DNA of 64,000 nt, taken from PALSA-1004 sp963804885. Lineage in GTDB: Bacteria; Pseudomonadota; Gammaproteobacteria; Burkholderiales; SG8-41. Under the pieces are notes generated by a model. That model worked only from the letters and a program-made list of their open reading frames with translations, did not search any database and had not been told where the DNA came from. Both the position numbers and the translations under genes were made by a program. The DNA is taken from NCBI GenBank assembly GCA_963804885.1, contig CAWDSF010000006.1:248001-312000 (forward strand), given 5' to 3'. Shown piece after piece: positions 1-8,911 of this stretch (positions are counted from its first letter, which is position 1; the number at the start of each line of letters is the position of its first letter).

Positions 1-562
1 GAATGCGCACGCCGGCGGCTTTCAGGCCCACCACCGCGCCGATGTGCGCGCCGCCGCCGAGCGCGGGCCCGACGCCGATCGACAGCGCGCCCGGATCCTT
101 GCGCAGCCGCTCGACGACGTCGCGCATCGACTTCAGCGGCGACTCGGCGCGCACGATGAGCGCCGTGTAATCGTCGAACAGCAGCGCGATCGTCGTTACG
201 TTTCGATAGCCGATCGGGTGCGCGCCGAGTATCGGGTTGGACGCGAGGTTCGGGCCGCCGAGCGCGATCGCGTGGCCGTCGTTGCCGCGATCCTGCATGT
301 ACTCCCACGCGAGACCCTGGCCGGCGCCGGCCTTGTTGAGCACGACGACGGACGTGGGCACGAGCTTGTGTTGCTCGAAAATACGCTGCAAGAGGCGCGC
401 GGTGAGATCGAGGCTGCCGCCGGGCGTCGCGCCGACGACCAATGCGACGGGCCGCGTCGGCTGCCATGATTGCGCGCTCGCCATTTGCGAGAGCGCGCAG
501 GCAGCGACCGTCAGGATGAGACGTGCTGACGCTGCACTGACGCTGGTATGCAAGGGTTTCAT
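1..562 (-). CDS. Bug-family (TctC-like) periplasmic receptor, C-terminus cut by window edge
   Basis: Reading leftward from an ATG at 562 (a second in-frame ATG lies at 568) gives 187 codons open to the window edge, so the C-terminal part is missing. The N-terminus is a signal peptide ending near SQMASAQ, followed by the family's first strand (RPVALVVGATPGGSLDLTAR) and a conserved block around NKAGAGQGLAW. The replacement of the usual VVDNRPGA motif by VVVLNKAGAG places it in the TctC-like branch rather than with the typical Bug proteins further right. The family binds small carboxylates in the periplasm for a tripartite (TctABC) carrier. It diverges from the operon that starts at 692, with no good Shine-Dalgarno sequence visible. 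The family call is secure; the substrate is unknown. Confidence 0.85.
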   Translation of the reverse strand, partial: MKPLHTSVSAASARLILTVAACALSQMASAQSWQPTRPVALVVGATPGGSLDLTARLLQRIFEQHKLVPTSVVVLNKAGAGQGLAWEYMQDRGNDGHAIALGGPNLASNPILGAHPIGYRNVTTIALLFDDYTALIVRAESPLKSMRDVVERLRKDPGALSIGVGPALGGGAHIGAVVGLKAAGVRI

Positions 563-691
563 CGGCATTTCGGTTGGAGTGCCGAGACTAGCACGGAAAA
601 GTTCGGCGCTGCATGCTACGATGGCGGCCGTATCCACGGGGGAGTCACCACATGTTCGAACACAATTTGCACGTTACTATCGGGCGGGCGC

Positions 692-1256
692 ATGAGCGAG
701 CCGACCTTCAAAAAACTCGCCGAGAGCGAGCTCGACGCCGACCAGCTGAAGGTCTACCGCGAACTGATGGCAGGCCCGCGCGGCGGCGTACGCGGCCCGT
801 TCAACGCGCTTTTACGCAGTCCCGTATTGGCCGATCGCGTGCAGAAGCTCGGGGAATTCCTGCGCTTCGAGAGCTCGATCCCGGCGCGGCTCAACGAATT
901 CGCGATCCTGATTACCGCGCGGCACTGGAACGCGCAGTACGAATGGTTCGCGCATTATCCGCACGCGCTGAAGGGCGGACTCAAGCCGGAAATCGCCGGC
1001 TGATCTCGCCCAGGGCAAACGTCCCGCCAACATGCAGGACGACGAAGCGATCGTGTACGATTTCTGCACGGAGCTGCATAAAAACAAAGTCGTCAGCGAC
1101 AAGACGCTGCAGGCGGCGTTCGCGAAGTTCGGCGAGCGCGGCGTCGTCGACCTGATCGGCGTATCCGGCTATTACACGCTGGTCTCGATGATACTCAACG
1201 TCGACAAGCAGCCGCTGCCCGCGGGCACACCGCCGCCATTGCCCGTCTTGAAATAG
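692..1256 (+). CDS. Carboxymuconolactone decarboxylase-like (AhpD-fold) protein, frameshifted
   Basis: The two halves lie in different frames: MSEPTFKKLAE... from 692 runs to a TGA at 1001, and the rest (ADLAQGKRPANMQDDEAIVYDF...) continues one base over to 1256. Removing one G of the GG at 998-999 restores ...KPEIAADLAQGKRPA, a smooth family-like sequence of about 187 residues. The core RLNEFAILITARHWNAQYEW followed by a histidine pair resembles carboxymuconolactone decarboxylase-family proteins with E/H residues rather than the CxxC redox pair of AhpD, so a decarboxylase or lactone-type role is likelier than peroxidase. It is the first gene of a run with two Bug receptors (12-base gap to the next gene). 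The break is probably a sequencing error, although a real pseudogene cannot be excluded. Confidence 0.8.
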
Positions 1257-1268
1257 CTCCGTCGAAGC

Positions 1269-2231
1269 ATGTTCGTTCGATTCTGCGCTGCCATCGCATG
1301 CGTTGTATTCGGTAGCGCGCACGCGGCGCAGCCCGCGACCTATCCGGTCAAGCCGGTGCGCATCATCGTCCCGTTCGCCGCGGCCGGCGGGTCGGACATC
1401 ATGGCGCGCAGTCTCGCGCAGGCGCTCACCGCGAGCACTGGCCAGCAGTTCGTCGTCGAGAACCGGCCCGGCGCCAACGCGCTGATCGGCACCGAAGCGG
1501 TCGCCAAGGCCGCGCCCGACGGCTACACGCTGCTCTTGACGACCAATATCTTCACGATCAACCCGTGGCTCTATCCGAACGTGCCGTTCAACGTCGAGCG
1601 CGATTTCGCGCCGATCACGCTCGCGGGTTCGACGCCGAATCTGCTCGCCGTACACCCGTCGATACCGGTGAAGAACGTGAAAGAGTTGATTGCGCTCGCT
1701 CAGGCGCGGCCGGGACAGCTCACGATCGCCGCGGCGGGCCTCGGCACGCCGTCGCATCTCGCGGCGGAATTACTCAAGCAGTCGGCGCGCATCGATCTCT
1801 TGATCATCCAGTACAAAGGCACCGGCTCGACGCTGAATGACTTGATCGGCGGGCAGGTCGCGCTGTCGTTCGGCACGCTCGCGGGCCTCGCGCCGTTCGC
1901 GAAGAGCGGCCGCGTGCGCGCGCTCGCCGTGAGCGGATCGAAGCGCGCCGCCAGCATGCCGGACGTGCCGACCGCGGCGGAGACACTGCCGGGCTTCGAC
2001 GTGCTAACGTGGTACGGGTTGTTTGCGCCCGTCGCCACGCCGCGCGAAATAATCGTGCGGCTGCACGGTGAAATCGTCAAAGCCCTCGCGACCGCGGACG
2101 TCAAGCAGCGGCTGATCGCGCAGGGCTTCGACGCGGACGGCAACACGCCGGAGCAATTCACCGAAGTGATACGCCGCGATCTCGCGCGCTGGCAGAAAGT
2201 GATCGCCGAGGCGAAAATCCGTGTGGAGTAA
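1269..2231 (+). CDS. Bug-family periplasmic solute-binding protein
   Basis: This is a 320-residue protein with a signal peptide ending in GSAHAAQ and all family landmarks. These are YPVKPVRIIVPFAAAGGSD at the mature start, FVVENRPGANALIG near residue 65, PDGYTLLLTTNIFTINP near 95, and a C-terminal PEQFTEVIRRDLARW block. Length is normal for the family. The gene lies 12 bases after the carboxymuconolactone-decarboxylase-like gene. Its last 11 bases overlap the next receptor, so the three look co-transcribed and translationally coupled. No membrane subunit (TctA or TctB) is adjacent. Confidence 0.93.
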   Translation: MFVRFCAAIACVVFGSAHAAQPATYPVKPVRIIVPFAAAGGSDIMARSLAQALTASTGQQFVVENRPGANALIGTEAVAKAAPDGYTLLLTTNIFTINPWLYPNVPFNVERDFAPITLAGSTPNLLAVHPSIPVKNVKELIALAQARPGQLTIAAAGLGTPSHLAAELLKQSARIDLLIIQYKGTGSTLNDLIGGQVALSFGTLAGLAPFAKSGRVRALAVSGSKRAASMPDVPTAAETLPGFDVLTWYGLFAPVATPREIIVRLHGEIVKALATADVKQRLIAQGFDADGNTPEQFTEVIRRDLARWQKVIAEAKIRVE

Positions 2232-3192
2232 GGCGGCAGCGTTGCTGTTGGCGGGTTACTGCGCTGCGGCGCAGCCCGCGGCAGCGCCGGACCGCTATCC
2301 CTCGAAGCCGATTCGGTTAATCGTGCCTTATCCGCCCGGCGGCCCCACGGATTTGATCGCGCGCGCGGTCAACGAACCTCTCGCGCAGCGCCTGGGCCAG
2401 CAGGTCGTGATCGATAACCGCGGGGGCGCCACGACGGTGATCGGCGCCGAGCTCGCGGCACATTCGCCTGCGGACGGCTATACACTGCTGGTCGCCACCA
2501 TCTCCACGCTCGCAGTCAATCCCGCGTTGCAGAAGAAACTGCCCTACGATCCGGAGCGGGATTTCGCGGCGGTGTCGATGCTGGCCGCGCAGCCCTATCT
2601 GCTGGTGACGACGGCCGCGCTGCCGGTTACTTCGGTGTCGCAACTCATCGCGTATGCGAAGGCCAACCCGGGCAAATTGAGTTTCGCGTCCGCCGGCGTG
2701 GGTGCCGGCGCGCATTTGGCCGCCGAGTTGTTCAAGTACATGGCAAAGATCGACGTCGTGCATGTTCCCTACAAAGGCACCGGCCCCGCGATCACCGATC
2801 TGATCGGCGGCCACGTCGCCTACCAGTTCGGCGGCGTGTCGGTGCTGATGCCGTTCGTCGGTTCGGGTAAGCTGCGCGCGCTGGCGCTGTCGACGGCCAG
2901 GCGCTCGGCGATCGCACCGGACATTCCGACGATTGCCGAAAGCGGGCTTGCCGGCTACGCCATGAGTTCGTGGAATTCGCTGGTCGCGCCGCACGGCGTG
3001 CCGCGGCAAATCATCGAGCGGCTCAACGCAGAAACCGTCGCCGTACTCAATCAGCCCGAGATACGCGAGCGCTTAAAGCAGCAGGGCGTGGACGCCGACC
3101 CTGGCACGCCCGCGCAGCTCGCGGCTCACATCAAGACGGAGCGGGAGCGCTTCGCCAGGCTGATCGCCGCGATCGGGTTGAAGATCGACTAG
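2221..3192 (+). CDS. Bug-family periplasmic solute-binding protein, GTG start
   Basis: The start is a GTG at 2221, inside the last codons of the preceding receptor, which gives MWSKAAALLLAGYC and a signal peptide cut near AAAPD. The 323-residue product carries YPSKPIRLIVPYPPGGPTD, VVIDNRGGATTVIGAE and PADGYTLLVATISTLAVNP, and ends in a TPAQLAAHIKTERERF block. It is clearly paralogous to its neighbour but well diverged, so this is not a recent duplication. The overlap implies coupled translation. A 20-base gap separates its stop from the convergent PQQ dehydrogenase gene. Confidence 0.92.
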   Translation: MWSKAAALLLAGYCAAAQPAAAPDRYPSKPIRLIVPYPPGGPTDLIARAVNEPLAQRLGQQVVIDNRGGATTVIGAELAAHSPADGYTLLVATISTLAVNPALQKKLPYDPERDFAAVSMLAAQPYLLVTTAALPVTSVSQLIAYAKANPGKLSFASAGVGAGAHLAAELFKYMAKIDVVHVPYKGTGPAITDLIGGHVAYQFGGVSVLMPFVGSGKLRALALSTARRSAIAPDIPTIAESGLAGYAMSSWNSLVAPHGVPRQIIERLNAETVAVLNQPEIRERLKQQGVDADPGTPAQLAAHIKTERERFARLIAAIGLKID

Positions 3193-3212
3193 CGGTGGGA
3201 CCGTTTGTTGGC

Positions 3213-4931
3213 TCAGTCCTTCACCGCGAACACCCACACGACGCCGCCCTGCGGCACCTGCACGTTCGTCTTCATCGAAGTGTTGAGACGGCCCACCATC
3301 TTTTGTGCGTCCACGCCCCAGCCCGATTGCACGGCGATGTACTGTACGCCGTCGACCATGTACGAACTGGGCACGCCGGTAATGCCGGAATTGGTTTTGA
3401 ACTCCCAAAGCAGTTTGCCGCTGGTGGCGTCGAGCGCGCGGAACTTGCGGTCGGCGGACCCGCCGCCGAATATCAGACCACCGCCAGTCGTCAGCAACGG
3501 CCCCCAGTTGATGCCCATATCGGGGAAGTTATAGGTCCACACGAGCTTGCCGGTATCCAGATCCCACGCCTGCACTTCGCCGATGTGGTCAGCACCTTCG
3601 CGCGCGAACACGCGCGTCTTCGCCGCATCGGTGCCGACGTAACGCTTGCCGGCGGCATACGGCGCAATCTTTGCCTCGCCGACCAGCGTGGTGCACAGGT
3701 TTTGCTGCAACGGGATATAGAGCAGCCTCGTCTTCGGGTTGTACGCAGCCGGCGGCCAGTCCTTGCCGCCCCAGTGCGACGGGCAGAACGTAACTTGTTT
3801 GCCGACCCTCAATAGTTTGTCCATGTCGTACGTGACACGGCCGGTTTTCGCATCGAGCCCGGTGATCACGTCGTGCTTGACATAGGGTTTGCCGTCGACG
3901 AAATCGATGCTGTCGGCTTTGCGCTCGAGCACCCACAGATAGCCGTTGCGGCCCGGATGCACGAGCGCCTTGATGTCGCGGCCGTTGCGCTTGATGTCGA
4001 CCAGCAGCGGCGCCGAAACTTCATCCCAATCCCAGTTGTCGTTCCAGTGGTACTGATGGCTGCCCTTGATCTTGCCGGTGTCCGGATCGAGCGCGACGAC
4101 GGAAGTCGCATGTTTGTTGTCGCCGGGATGCGCGTCCGAAGGCCACGGGCCTGCATTGCCGGTGCCCCAATAGGTCAGATTCAGCACGGGGTCGTAATGT
4201 CCGGTAATCCAGACCGACACGCCGCCGGTTTTCCAGTGATCGCCTTCCCACGTGTCATGGCCGGGTTCGCCAGGGCCGGGAATCATGTGCGTGCGCCACA
4301 CTTCCTTGCCGGTGTCGGCGTCGAGCGCCGCGACGTAGCCGCGAATGCCGAATTCGCCGCCCGAACTGCCGACCATCACCTTGCCCTTGGCAATCAGCGG
4401 CGCAAGCGTGAAGTAGTAGGAGTTCTTGTGTTCATCAACCTTGGTGTCCCACACGACTTTACCGGTGTTCGCATCGAGCGCGACCACGTGCGCATCCATG
4501 GTCGCAAGATAGACGCGGTCCCCGTAGAGCGCCACGCCGCGATTGGTCGGATGCGGATGCTGCACGTCGTCGGCAAATTCCCGCTTGTATTGCCAGATCA
4601 GATCGCCGGTCTTGGCGTTCAACGCCAGCACCTGGTTCTGCGGCGTGGAAATAAACATCACGCCGTTGTTGACGATCGGCGGCGCCTGATGGCCTTCGAC
4701 CTGTCCGGTGGAATAGCTCCATACGGGGACCAGGCGCTTTACGTTCGACGTGTTGATCTTGTCGAGCGGGCTGTAGCCCTGACCGTTATAGGTGCCGCGA
4801 TACATGAGCCAGTTCTGCGGCTCGGGTTTGAGCAACCGCTCATTGGTGACCGGATCGTAAGCGGCGGCCTGCTGCATTACTGCCAATCCCGTCGCCACCA
4901 GCGCTGCTTTTAATGATTTTTCGATCTGCAT
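3213..4931 (-). CDS. PQQ-dependent alcohol dehydrogenase-type quinoprotein (no haem domain)
   Basis: This is a 572-residue exported eight-bladed quinoprotein: signal peptide to about residue 24 (MQQAAAYDP), then W-motif repeats such as ALNAKTGDLIW, ALDANTGKVVW, ALDADTGKEVW and DLDTGKLVW. The length matches single-domain methanol/ethanol dehydrogenases, and no C-terminal CxxCH haem domain is present. Residues 301-303 read DWD within HWNDNWDWDEVSAP. In the family an Asp two positions after the catalytic Asp marks lanthanide-using enzymes (XoxF/ExaF type), so a rare-earth cofactor is plausible. The adjacent-cysteine disulfide of classical methanol dehydrogenases is missing: the equivalent segment reads VQHPHPTNRG near 123-131. 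The gene follows the Rieske gene by 32 bases on the same strand, suggesting that protein as electron partner. The alcohol or aldehyde substrate cannot be read from sequence. Confidence 0.92.
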   Translation of the reverse strand: MQIEKSLKAALVATGLAVMQQAAAYDPVTNERLLKPEPQNWLMYRGTYNGQGYSPLDKINTSNVKRLVPVWSYSTGQVEGHQAPPIVNNGVMFISTPQNQVLALNAKTGDLIWQYKREFADDVQHPHPTNRGVALYGDRVYLATMDAHVVALDANTGKVVWDTKVDEHKNSYYFTLAPLIAKGKVMVGSSGGEFGIRGYVAALDADTGKEVWRTHMIPGPGEPGHDTWEGDHWKTGGVSVWITGHYDPVLNLTYWGTGNAGPWPSDAHPGDNKHATSVVALDPDTGKIKGSHQYHWNDNWDWDEVSAPLLVDIKRNGRDIKALVHPGRNGYLWVLERKADSIDFVDGKPYVKHDVITGLDAKTGRVTYDMDKLLRVGKQVTFCPSHWGGKDWPPAAYNPKTRLLYIPLQQNLCTTLVGEAKIAPYAAGKRYVGTDAAKTRVFAREGADHIGEVQAWDLDTGKLVWTYNFPDMGINWGPLLTTGGGLIFGGGSADRKFRALDATSGKLLWEFKTNSGITGVPSSYMVDGVQYIAVQSGWGVDAQKMVGRLNTSMKTNVQVPQGGVVWVFAVKD

Positions 4932-4963
4932 AGACTAGCCCCCCTCAAGTGATACTTGCTGCA

Positions 4964-5527
4964 TCAGTTTGAAATCACTCCCACGCGCCCGCTAAATGCG
5001 CCGGCCACGACAACGTACCCATCCGTGATTTTGAGCGGCAAAGCCGGCAGACGCCGCGGGGCCGGCCCGCCAATGACTTTCGCTGCATCGGCGGGATCGA
5101 ATTCGGAATCGTGGCACGGGCATTTGTACATTTGCTTCTCCGCCGTCCACGCAAAACCGTCGCAACCCGTATGCGTGCACACCGCTGAATACGCAACCAC
5201 GCCTTGAGCCGCGCGCGCCTGCGTCTCGCCCTGAATGCGGGCGGGATCCAACCGCACGAGCAAAATCTGATTCAGGCGCGAACCGTCACGCACCGTGCCG
5301 CTCGCGGCGTCCTGCGGCATGACTGTGACGGGCGGGCCGCCGACGCGCAAAGCATCGAGCTTGATCGCAGTGCCTTTCTGGTCGCCGTCGGCATACACGA
5401 GCCGGTCGCCGGCTTGCGGGCGCGCGTTGCGCGGATCGTTGTCCTGCGCGCGCGCAATCTCAGGCAGCAGAATTCCTAGTCCGGTGCCGAGGGCTGCCTG
5501 CAATACAATGCGCCGATTGCTGCTCAT
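4964..5527 (-). CDS. Tat-exported high-potential Rieske [2Fe-2S] protein
   Basis: This is a 187-residue protein with a twin-arginine leader (SNRRIVLQAALGTGLGILLP, mature start near AQDND). It has the two Rieske ligand boxes CTHTGC and CPCH about 17 residues apart. The extra cysteine in each box (CTHxGC and CPCH) is the disulfide pair typical of high-potential bc1-type Rieske proteins rather than dioxygenase ferredoxins. It is encoded just upstream of, and in the same direction as, the PQQ dehydrogenase. This suggests a periplasmic dehydrogenase-to-Rieske electron path, which is an inference from gene order only. There is no transmembrane anchor beyond the leader, which might remain uncleaved. 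Confidence 0.9.
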   Translation of the reverse strand: MSSNRRIVLQAALGTGLGILLPEIARAQDNDPRNARPQAGDRLVYADGDQKGTAIKLDALRVGGPPVTVMPQDAASGTVRDGSRLNQILLVRLDPARIQGETQARAAQGVVAYSAVCTHTGCDGFAWTAEKQMYKCPCHDSEFDPADAAKVIGGPAPRRLPALPLKITDGYVVVAGAFSGRVGVISN

Positions 5528-5647
5528 GCCTGATCTCCCCCGCGTTCGGACGCCCGGCTGAGATTTTTTTGCCGGTGCGCCAGTAGCGCGAACGAAAAAT
5601 TTACTCCCAATCGCTACGGTTAGCCAGCGATTCCGCGGCGCGTCGCG

Positions 5648-6619
5648 TCAATCGACCTTCGCGCCCGATTCCCTGACGATGGCGCCCCATTTGGCGATCT
5701 CGCGCTTTAAAAATTCCGCGAACTCCGCCGAACCCGAGCCCACCGGCTGGATCGTTTCGAAGCCGAGACGCTCGCGCACGTCGGGCAGTTTCAGGATGCG
5801 CGCGACCTCCGTTTGCATTTTGTCGACGATCGGCTTCGGCGTGCGCGCGGGCGCGAACAGCGCATACCACGCGGACGCTTCGTAGCCCGGCAGGCCGGAT
5901 TCGGCGATGGTCGGCAGATTCGGCATGCTCGGCACGCGCTGCGCGGTCGTTACCGCGAGCGCGACCAAACGTCCCGAGCGCACGAACGGCAGCGAAGTGG
6001 CGGCGCCGAACGTGAGCTGCAGCTGACCCGCGACCAGGTCGACGACCACGCCGCCGCCGCCTTTGTACGGGATATGCACCATGTCGACGCGCGCCATTTT
6101 CTTGAAAAGCTCGCCGGCCAGATGCTGCGACGAACCGCTGCCGGCCGAGCCGTAGTTGAGGCTGCCGGGTTTCGACCGTGCGAGCGCAATCAATTGCTGA
6201 ACCGTGCGCGCGGGCAGCGACGGATGGATCACGAGGATGTTGGGGACTTCGACCAGTTGCGTGATCGGCGCGAAATCCGCGACCGCATCGTAGTTCAGCT
6301 TCGAATAGAGCGTGACGTTGATCGCATGGCTCGGGCTCGTCAGCAATATCGTATAGCCGTCGGGCGCGGCATTCGCGACGACTTCGGTGCCTATGGTGCC
6401 GCCGGCGCCGACGCGCGGCTCGACGACGACCTGCTGGCCCCATGCCTCCGTCAGTTTCGGCGCGATCACGCGCGCCACGATGTCGGGCGTGCCGCCCGGT
6501 GCGCCGAACGGCAGCACGAAACGGATCGGCTTTACCGGATATTGCTGGGCGCATGCGCCGCCAGCCGCGAGGGCGCCGGCAATGAGCGCGATTGAAATGA
6601 TCGCAGTTGCGGTTTTCAT
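5648..6619 (-). CDS. Bug-family periplasmic solute-binding protein
   Basis: This is a 323-residue receptor with signal peptide MKTATAIISIALIAGALAAG and a mature start near QQYPVKPIRFVLPFGAPGGT. Family blocks seen are VVVEPRVGAGGTIGTE (with E-P-R in place of D-N-R), PDGYTILLTSPSHAINV, LNYGSAGSGSSQHLAGELF and a C-terminal SAEFAEFLKREIAKW. It is transcribed leftward, divergent from the receptor at 6794; the 174-base spacer must hold both promoters. There is no co-directional partner closer than the Rieske gene, 120 bases downstream. Confidence 0.93.
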   Translation of the reverse strand: MKTATAIISIALIAGALAAGGACAQQYPVKPIRFVLPFGAPGGTPDIVARVIAPKLTEAWGQQVVVEPRVGAGGTIGTEVVANAAPDGYTILLTSPSHAINVTLYSKLNYDAVADFAPITQLVEVPNILVIHPSLPARTVQQLIALARSKPGSLNYGSAGSGSSQHLAGELFKKMARVDMVHIPYKGGGGVVVDLVAGQLQLTFGAATSLPFVRSGRLVALAVTTAQRVPSMPNLPTIAESGLPGYEASAWYALFAPARTPKPIVDKMQTEVARILKLPDVRERLGFETIQPVGSGSAEFAEFLKREIAKWGAIVRESGAKVD

Positions 6620-6663
6620 GGTGAATGCTTGTATTCCCGTCGGGGCCGGGCGTTAACGGCAGG

Positions 6664-6675
6664 GCAGTATACTGC
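6664..6675. promoter_or_regulatory. 12-base palindrome in divergent promoter region
   Basis: GCAGTATACTGC is a perfect palindrome lying between two divergently transcribed Bug receptor genes. It overlaps a TATACT sequence that could serve as a -10 element for the rightward gene. Its position and symmetry suit an operator for a dimeric regulator, but no regulator gene is adjacent. The assignment is an inference from symmetry alone. Confidence 0.35.
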
Positions 6676-6736
6676 GGCGCTTTTGTGTTTTGCCAGCGTG
6701 GACCGGGAAACAACAGTTCGGCCGGGCCGGCCTGTC

Positions 6737-6773
6737 CATCCTTCTTGACTCCCGCGTGGCGGAGGCGGAAGCT
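6737..6773 (+). repeat. Short direct repeat, copy 1 (copy 2 at 7796-7829)
   Basis: CATCCTTCTTGACTCC followed by a GGCGGAAGCT tail recurs with small gaps at 7796-7829, in each case just before a rightward Bug receptor gene. The two copies differ by a 3-base deletion and scattered changes, so they are related but not identical. They could be a shared promoter or leader element, or a small mobile repeat. Confidence 0.5.
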
Positions 6774-6787
6774 CCCGCGTGCGGGAG
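6772..6787 (+). promoter_or_regulatory. Hairpin masking the Shine-Dalgarno of the 6794 receptor gene
   Basis: CTCCCGC and GCGGGAG are perfectly complementary with a two-base loop, and the right arm contains most of the GGGAGGA ribosome-binding site used by the TTG start at 6794. In mRNA this would hide the ribosome-binding site, so translation could be weak or conditional. The pairing is seen in the sequence; its use is inferred. Confidence 0.4.
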
Positions 6788-6793
6788 GAATGC

Positions 6794-7753
6794 TTGAAAA
6801 AAATAATTTTGATCGCCGCATGCCTGGTCACGACAATTGCGACGGCGCAAACCGGCAACTATCCGGTCAAGCCGATCCGCATCGTGGTCGGATTTACGCC
6901 CGGCGGCGGGCCCGACATCACCGCGCGTTTCATCGCGCAGAAACTGGCGGAGAGCTGGCCGCAGAACGTCGTCGTCGACAACCGTCCCGGCGCGGGCGGC
7001 ACCATTGCGGCGCAGCTCGTTGCGCATGCCAATCCCGACGGCTACACGCTGCTGTCGGTTTCTTCCGCGCACGCGGTGGCGCCGGCGATTTACGCCAGGC
7101 TGCCTTATGACCCGCGCAAGGATTTTGCGGGCATTACGCTGACCGCGAGCTCGAAATATCTGCTGGTCGTCGCACCTGCACTGGGCGTGAAATCCCTGGC
7201 CGATCTGATAGCCCTCGCGAAGGCCAGGCCCGGGCAGCTCAACTTCTCTTCCGCCGGCGTCGGCAGCGGCACGCATTTCGCCGGCGAGCAGTTCAAGAGC
7301 ATGGCCGCGCTCAACGTCGTGCACGTGCCGTTCAAGGGCATACCCGAAGCGTTGACCGAGACCATGAGCGGGCGCGTGCAATTCTTCATGGCGCCGATCG
7401 CGAATGCGGTCAATCTCGTGAAAGAAGGTAAGCTCGCCGCGCTGGGCGTCACATCGCTGCAGCGCGATCCTCTCGTGCCGGATGTGCCGACCGTCAGTGA
7501 GGCCGGCGTGCCGGGCTATCAGTCGAGGTTGTGGTTCGGGCTGCTCACTTCGCGACAGACGCCGCGCGCGATTGTCGCGAAGCTGAACGGTGAAATCACA
7601 CGCATCTTGAGGGCGTCTGAATTACGCAGCCGCTGGGCGCCAATCGGGCTCGATCCCGAGCCCACTACGCCCGAGCAGTTCGACAAGCTCATCATCGACG
7701 AAATCGCCGCATTCACGTCGATTGCCCGCGCTGCGAATATCAAGGCGGAGTAG
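6794..7753 (+). CDS. Bug-family periplasmic solute-binding protein, probable TTG start
   Basis: The reading frame opens at a GTG at 6779, but a TTG at 6794 sits 5-6 bases after GGGAGGA and starts a clean signal peptide (KKIILIAACLVTTIATAQT). I therefore prefer the TTG start, giving 319 residues. Family blocks are YPVKPIRIVVGFTPGGGPD, VVVDNRPGAGGTIAAQ, PDGYTLLSVSSAHAVAP, LNFSSAGVGSGTHFAGEQF and TPEQFDKLIIDEIAAF. It diverges from the receptor at 5648-6619 and is followed by another receptor at 7892 in the same direction. Confidence 0.92.
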   Translation: MKKIILIAACLVTTIATAQTGNYPVKPIRIVVGFTPGGGPDITARFIAQKLAESWPQNVVVDNRPGAGGTIAAQLVAHANPDGYTLLSVSSAHAVAPAIYARLPYDPRKDFAGITLTASSKYLLVVAPALGVKSLADLIALAKARPGQLNFSSAGVGSGTHFAGEQFKSMAALNVVHVPFKGIPEALTETMSGRVQFFMAPIANAVNLVKEGKLAALGVTSLQRDPLVPDVPTVSEAGVPGYQSRLWFGLLTSRQTPRAIVAKLNGEITRILRASELRSRWAPIGLDPEPTTPEQFDKLIIDEIAAFTSIARAANIKAE

Positions 7754-7795
7754 GTGATTCGAATCATTCGCGGACGAGGTGCGGACTAGCGTAGC

Positions 7796-7829
7796 CATCC
7801 TTGACTCCGGCGCAGGAGAGGCGGAAGCT
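7796..7829 (+). repeat. Short direct repeat, copy 2
   Basis: This is the second copy of the CATCC(TTC)TTGACTCC...GGCGGAAGCT element described at 6737-6773. It is placed about 60 bases before the receptor start at 7892. Confidence 0.45.
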
Positions 7830-7891
7830 AGCCCGCAAACAAAATCCGGCACACCGCATCAGCGACTGGCCGCCGACGTGAGGAAACTATC

Positions 7892-8876
7892 ATGCTGCTG
7901 GTAAGAAAATTTGCCGTTCTTGCGCCGGCCGCTGCACTCTGCGTCTGCGCGCACGCCGCCGCGCAGTCCGATGTGGCTTCGTATCCGAATCGTCCAATCC
8001 GCTTCGTGGTGCCATTTCTTGCCGGCGGACCCAGCGACGTGCTTGCGCGCACGCTCGGTGTGAAGATGAACCAGGACTGGAGCCAGGCGGTGGTCGTCGA
8101 CAATCGCGCGGGCGCGGCCGGCATCATAGGCGCGGACCTGGTCGCGAAGAGCGCACCTGACGGCTACACGCTCCTGATGGCGCAGGTCGGCGACACGATC
8201 AGCATGAGCCTGTATTCCAAGCTGCCGTACAACTTCGAGCGCGATTTCGCGCCGATTACGCTGGTCGGCTTCACGCCGTTCATCCTGGTCGTGCATCCTC
8301 GCACTGCCGGCCAAGAATGTGCAGGAACTGATTGCGCTCGCAAAAGCGAAACCGGGCGGCCTGACGTTCGCGTCGGGCGGGACCGGCGTCGCATCGCATC
8401 TCGCGGGCGAACTCTTCAAGAGCACCGCCGGCATCGATATCGTGCACGTGCCGTACAAGGGCCAGGCTCCGGCGACCGCCGATTTGCTCGGCGGCCAAGT
8501 CTCGTTCATGTTCAATAATCCGATCACGTCGCTGCCGCATGTGAGAGCCGGCAAAATGCGCGCGCTGGCGGTGAGCACCGCAAAACGCTTTTCGGGTCTG
8601 CCCGATGTGCCGACGGTCGCCGAGAGCGGGTTTCCGGGTTTCGACGTCGGATTCTGGCTCGGCACGCTGGCGCCCGCCGGCACGCCGCGCGCGGTGATCG
8701 GAAAATTGAACGCGGAAATGATAAGAATTCTGCGCATGCCCGACGTCGTCGAGCGGCTTGGCGCAATGGGCGTCGAGATCGTCGGCAGCACGCCGGAAGA
8801 ATTCGCGCGCGTGATCAGGGCGGACGTCGTCAAGTGGGGCAAGGTCGTGCGCGATTCGGGCGCGAAAGCCGATTAG
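7892..8876 (+). CDS. Bug-family periplasmic solute-binding protein, frameshifted
   Basis: The N-terminal part (signal peptide to about AAAQSD, then YPNRPIRFVVPFLAGGPSD, VVVDNRAGAAGIIGAD, PDGYTLLMAQVGDTISMS) is in one frame to ...FILVVHP. The rest (LPAKNVQELIALAKAKPGG ... TPEEFARVIRADVVKW) is one base over. The shift lies at about 8297-8304, in CATCCTCGCACTGCC. Deleting one base restores HPxLPAKNV, which the paralogues have here. The joined protein would be about 327 residues, a normal length. It is followed 35 bases later by the DUF6159-like membrane gene and then another receptor. Confidence 0.85.
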
Positions 8877-8911
8877 AATATTCAATAACAAATCCAACAG
8901 GGAGGTGCCAC

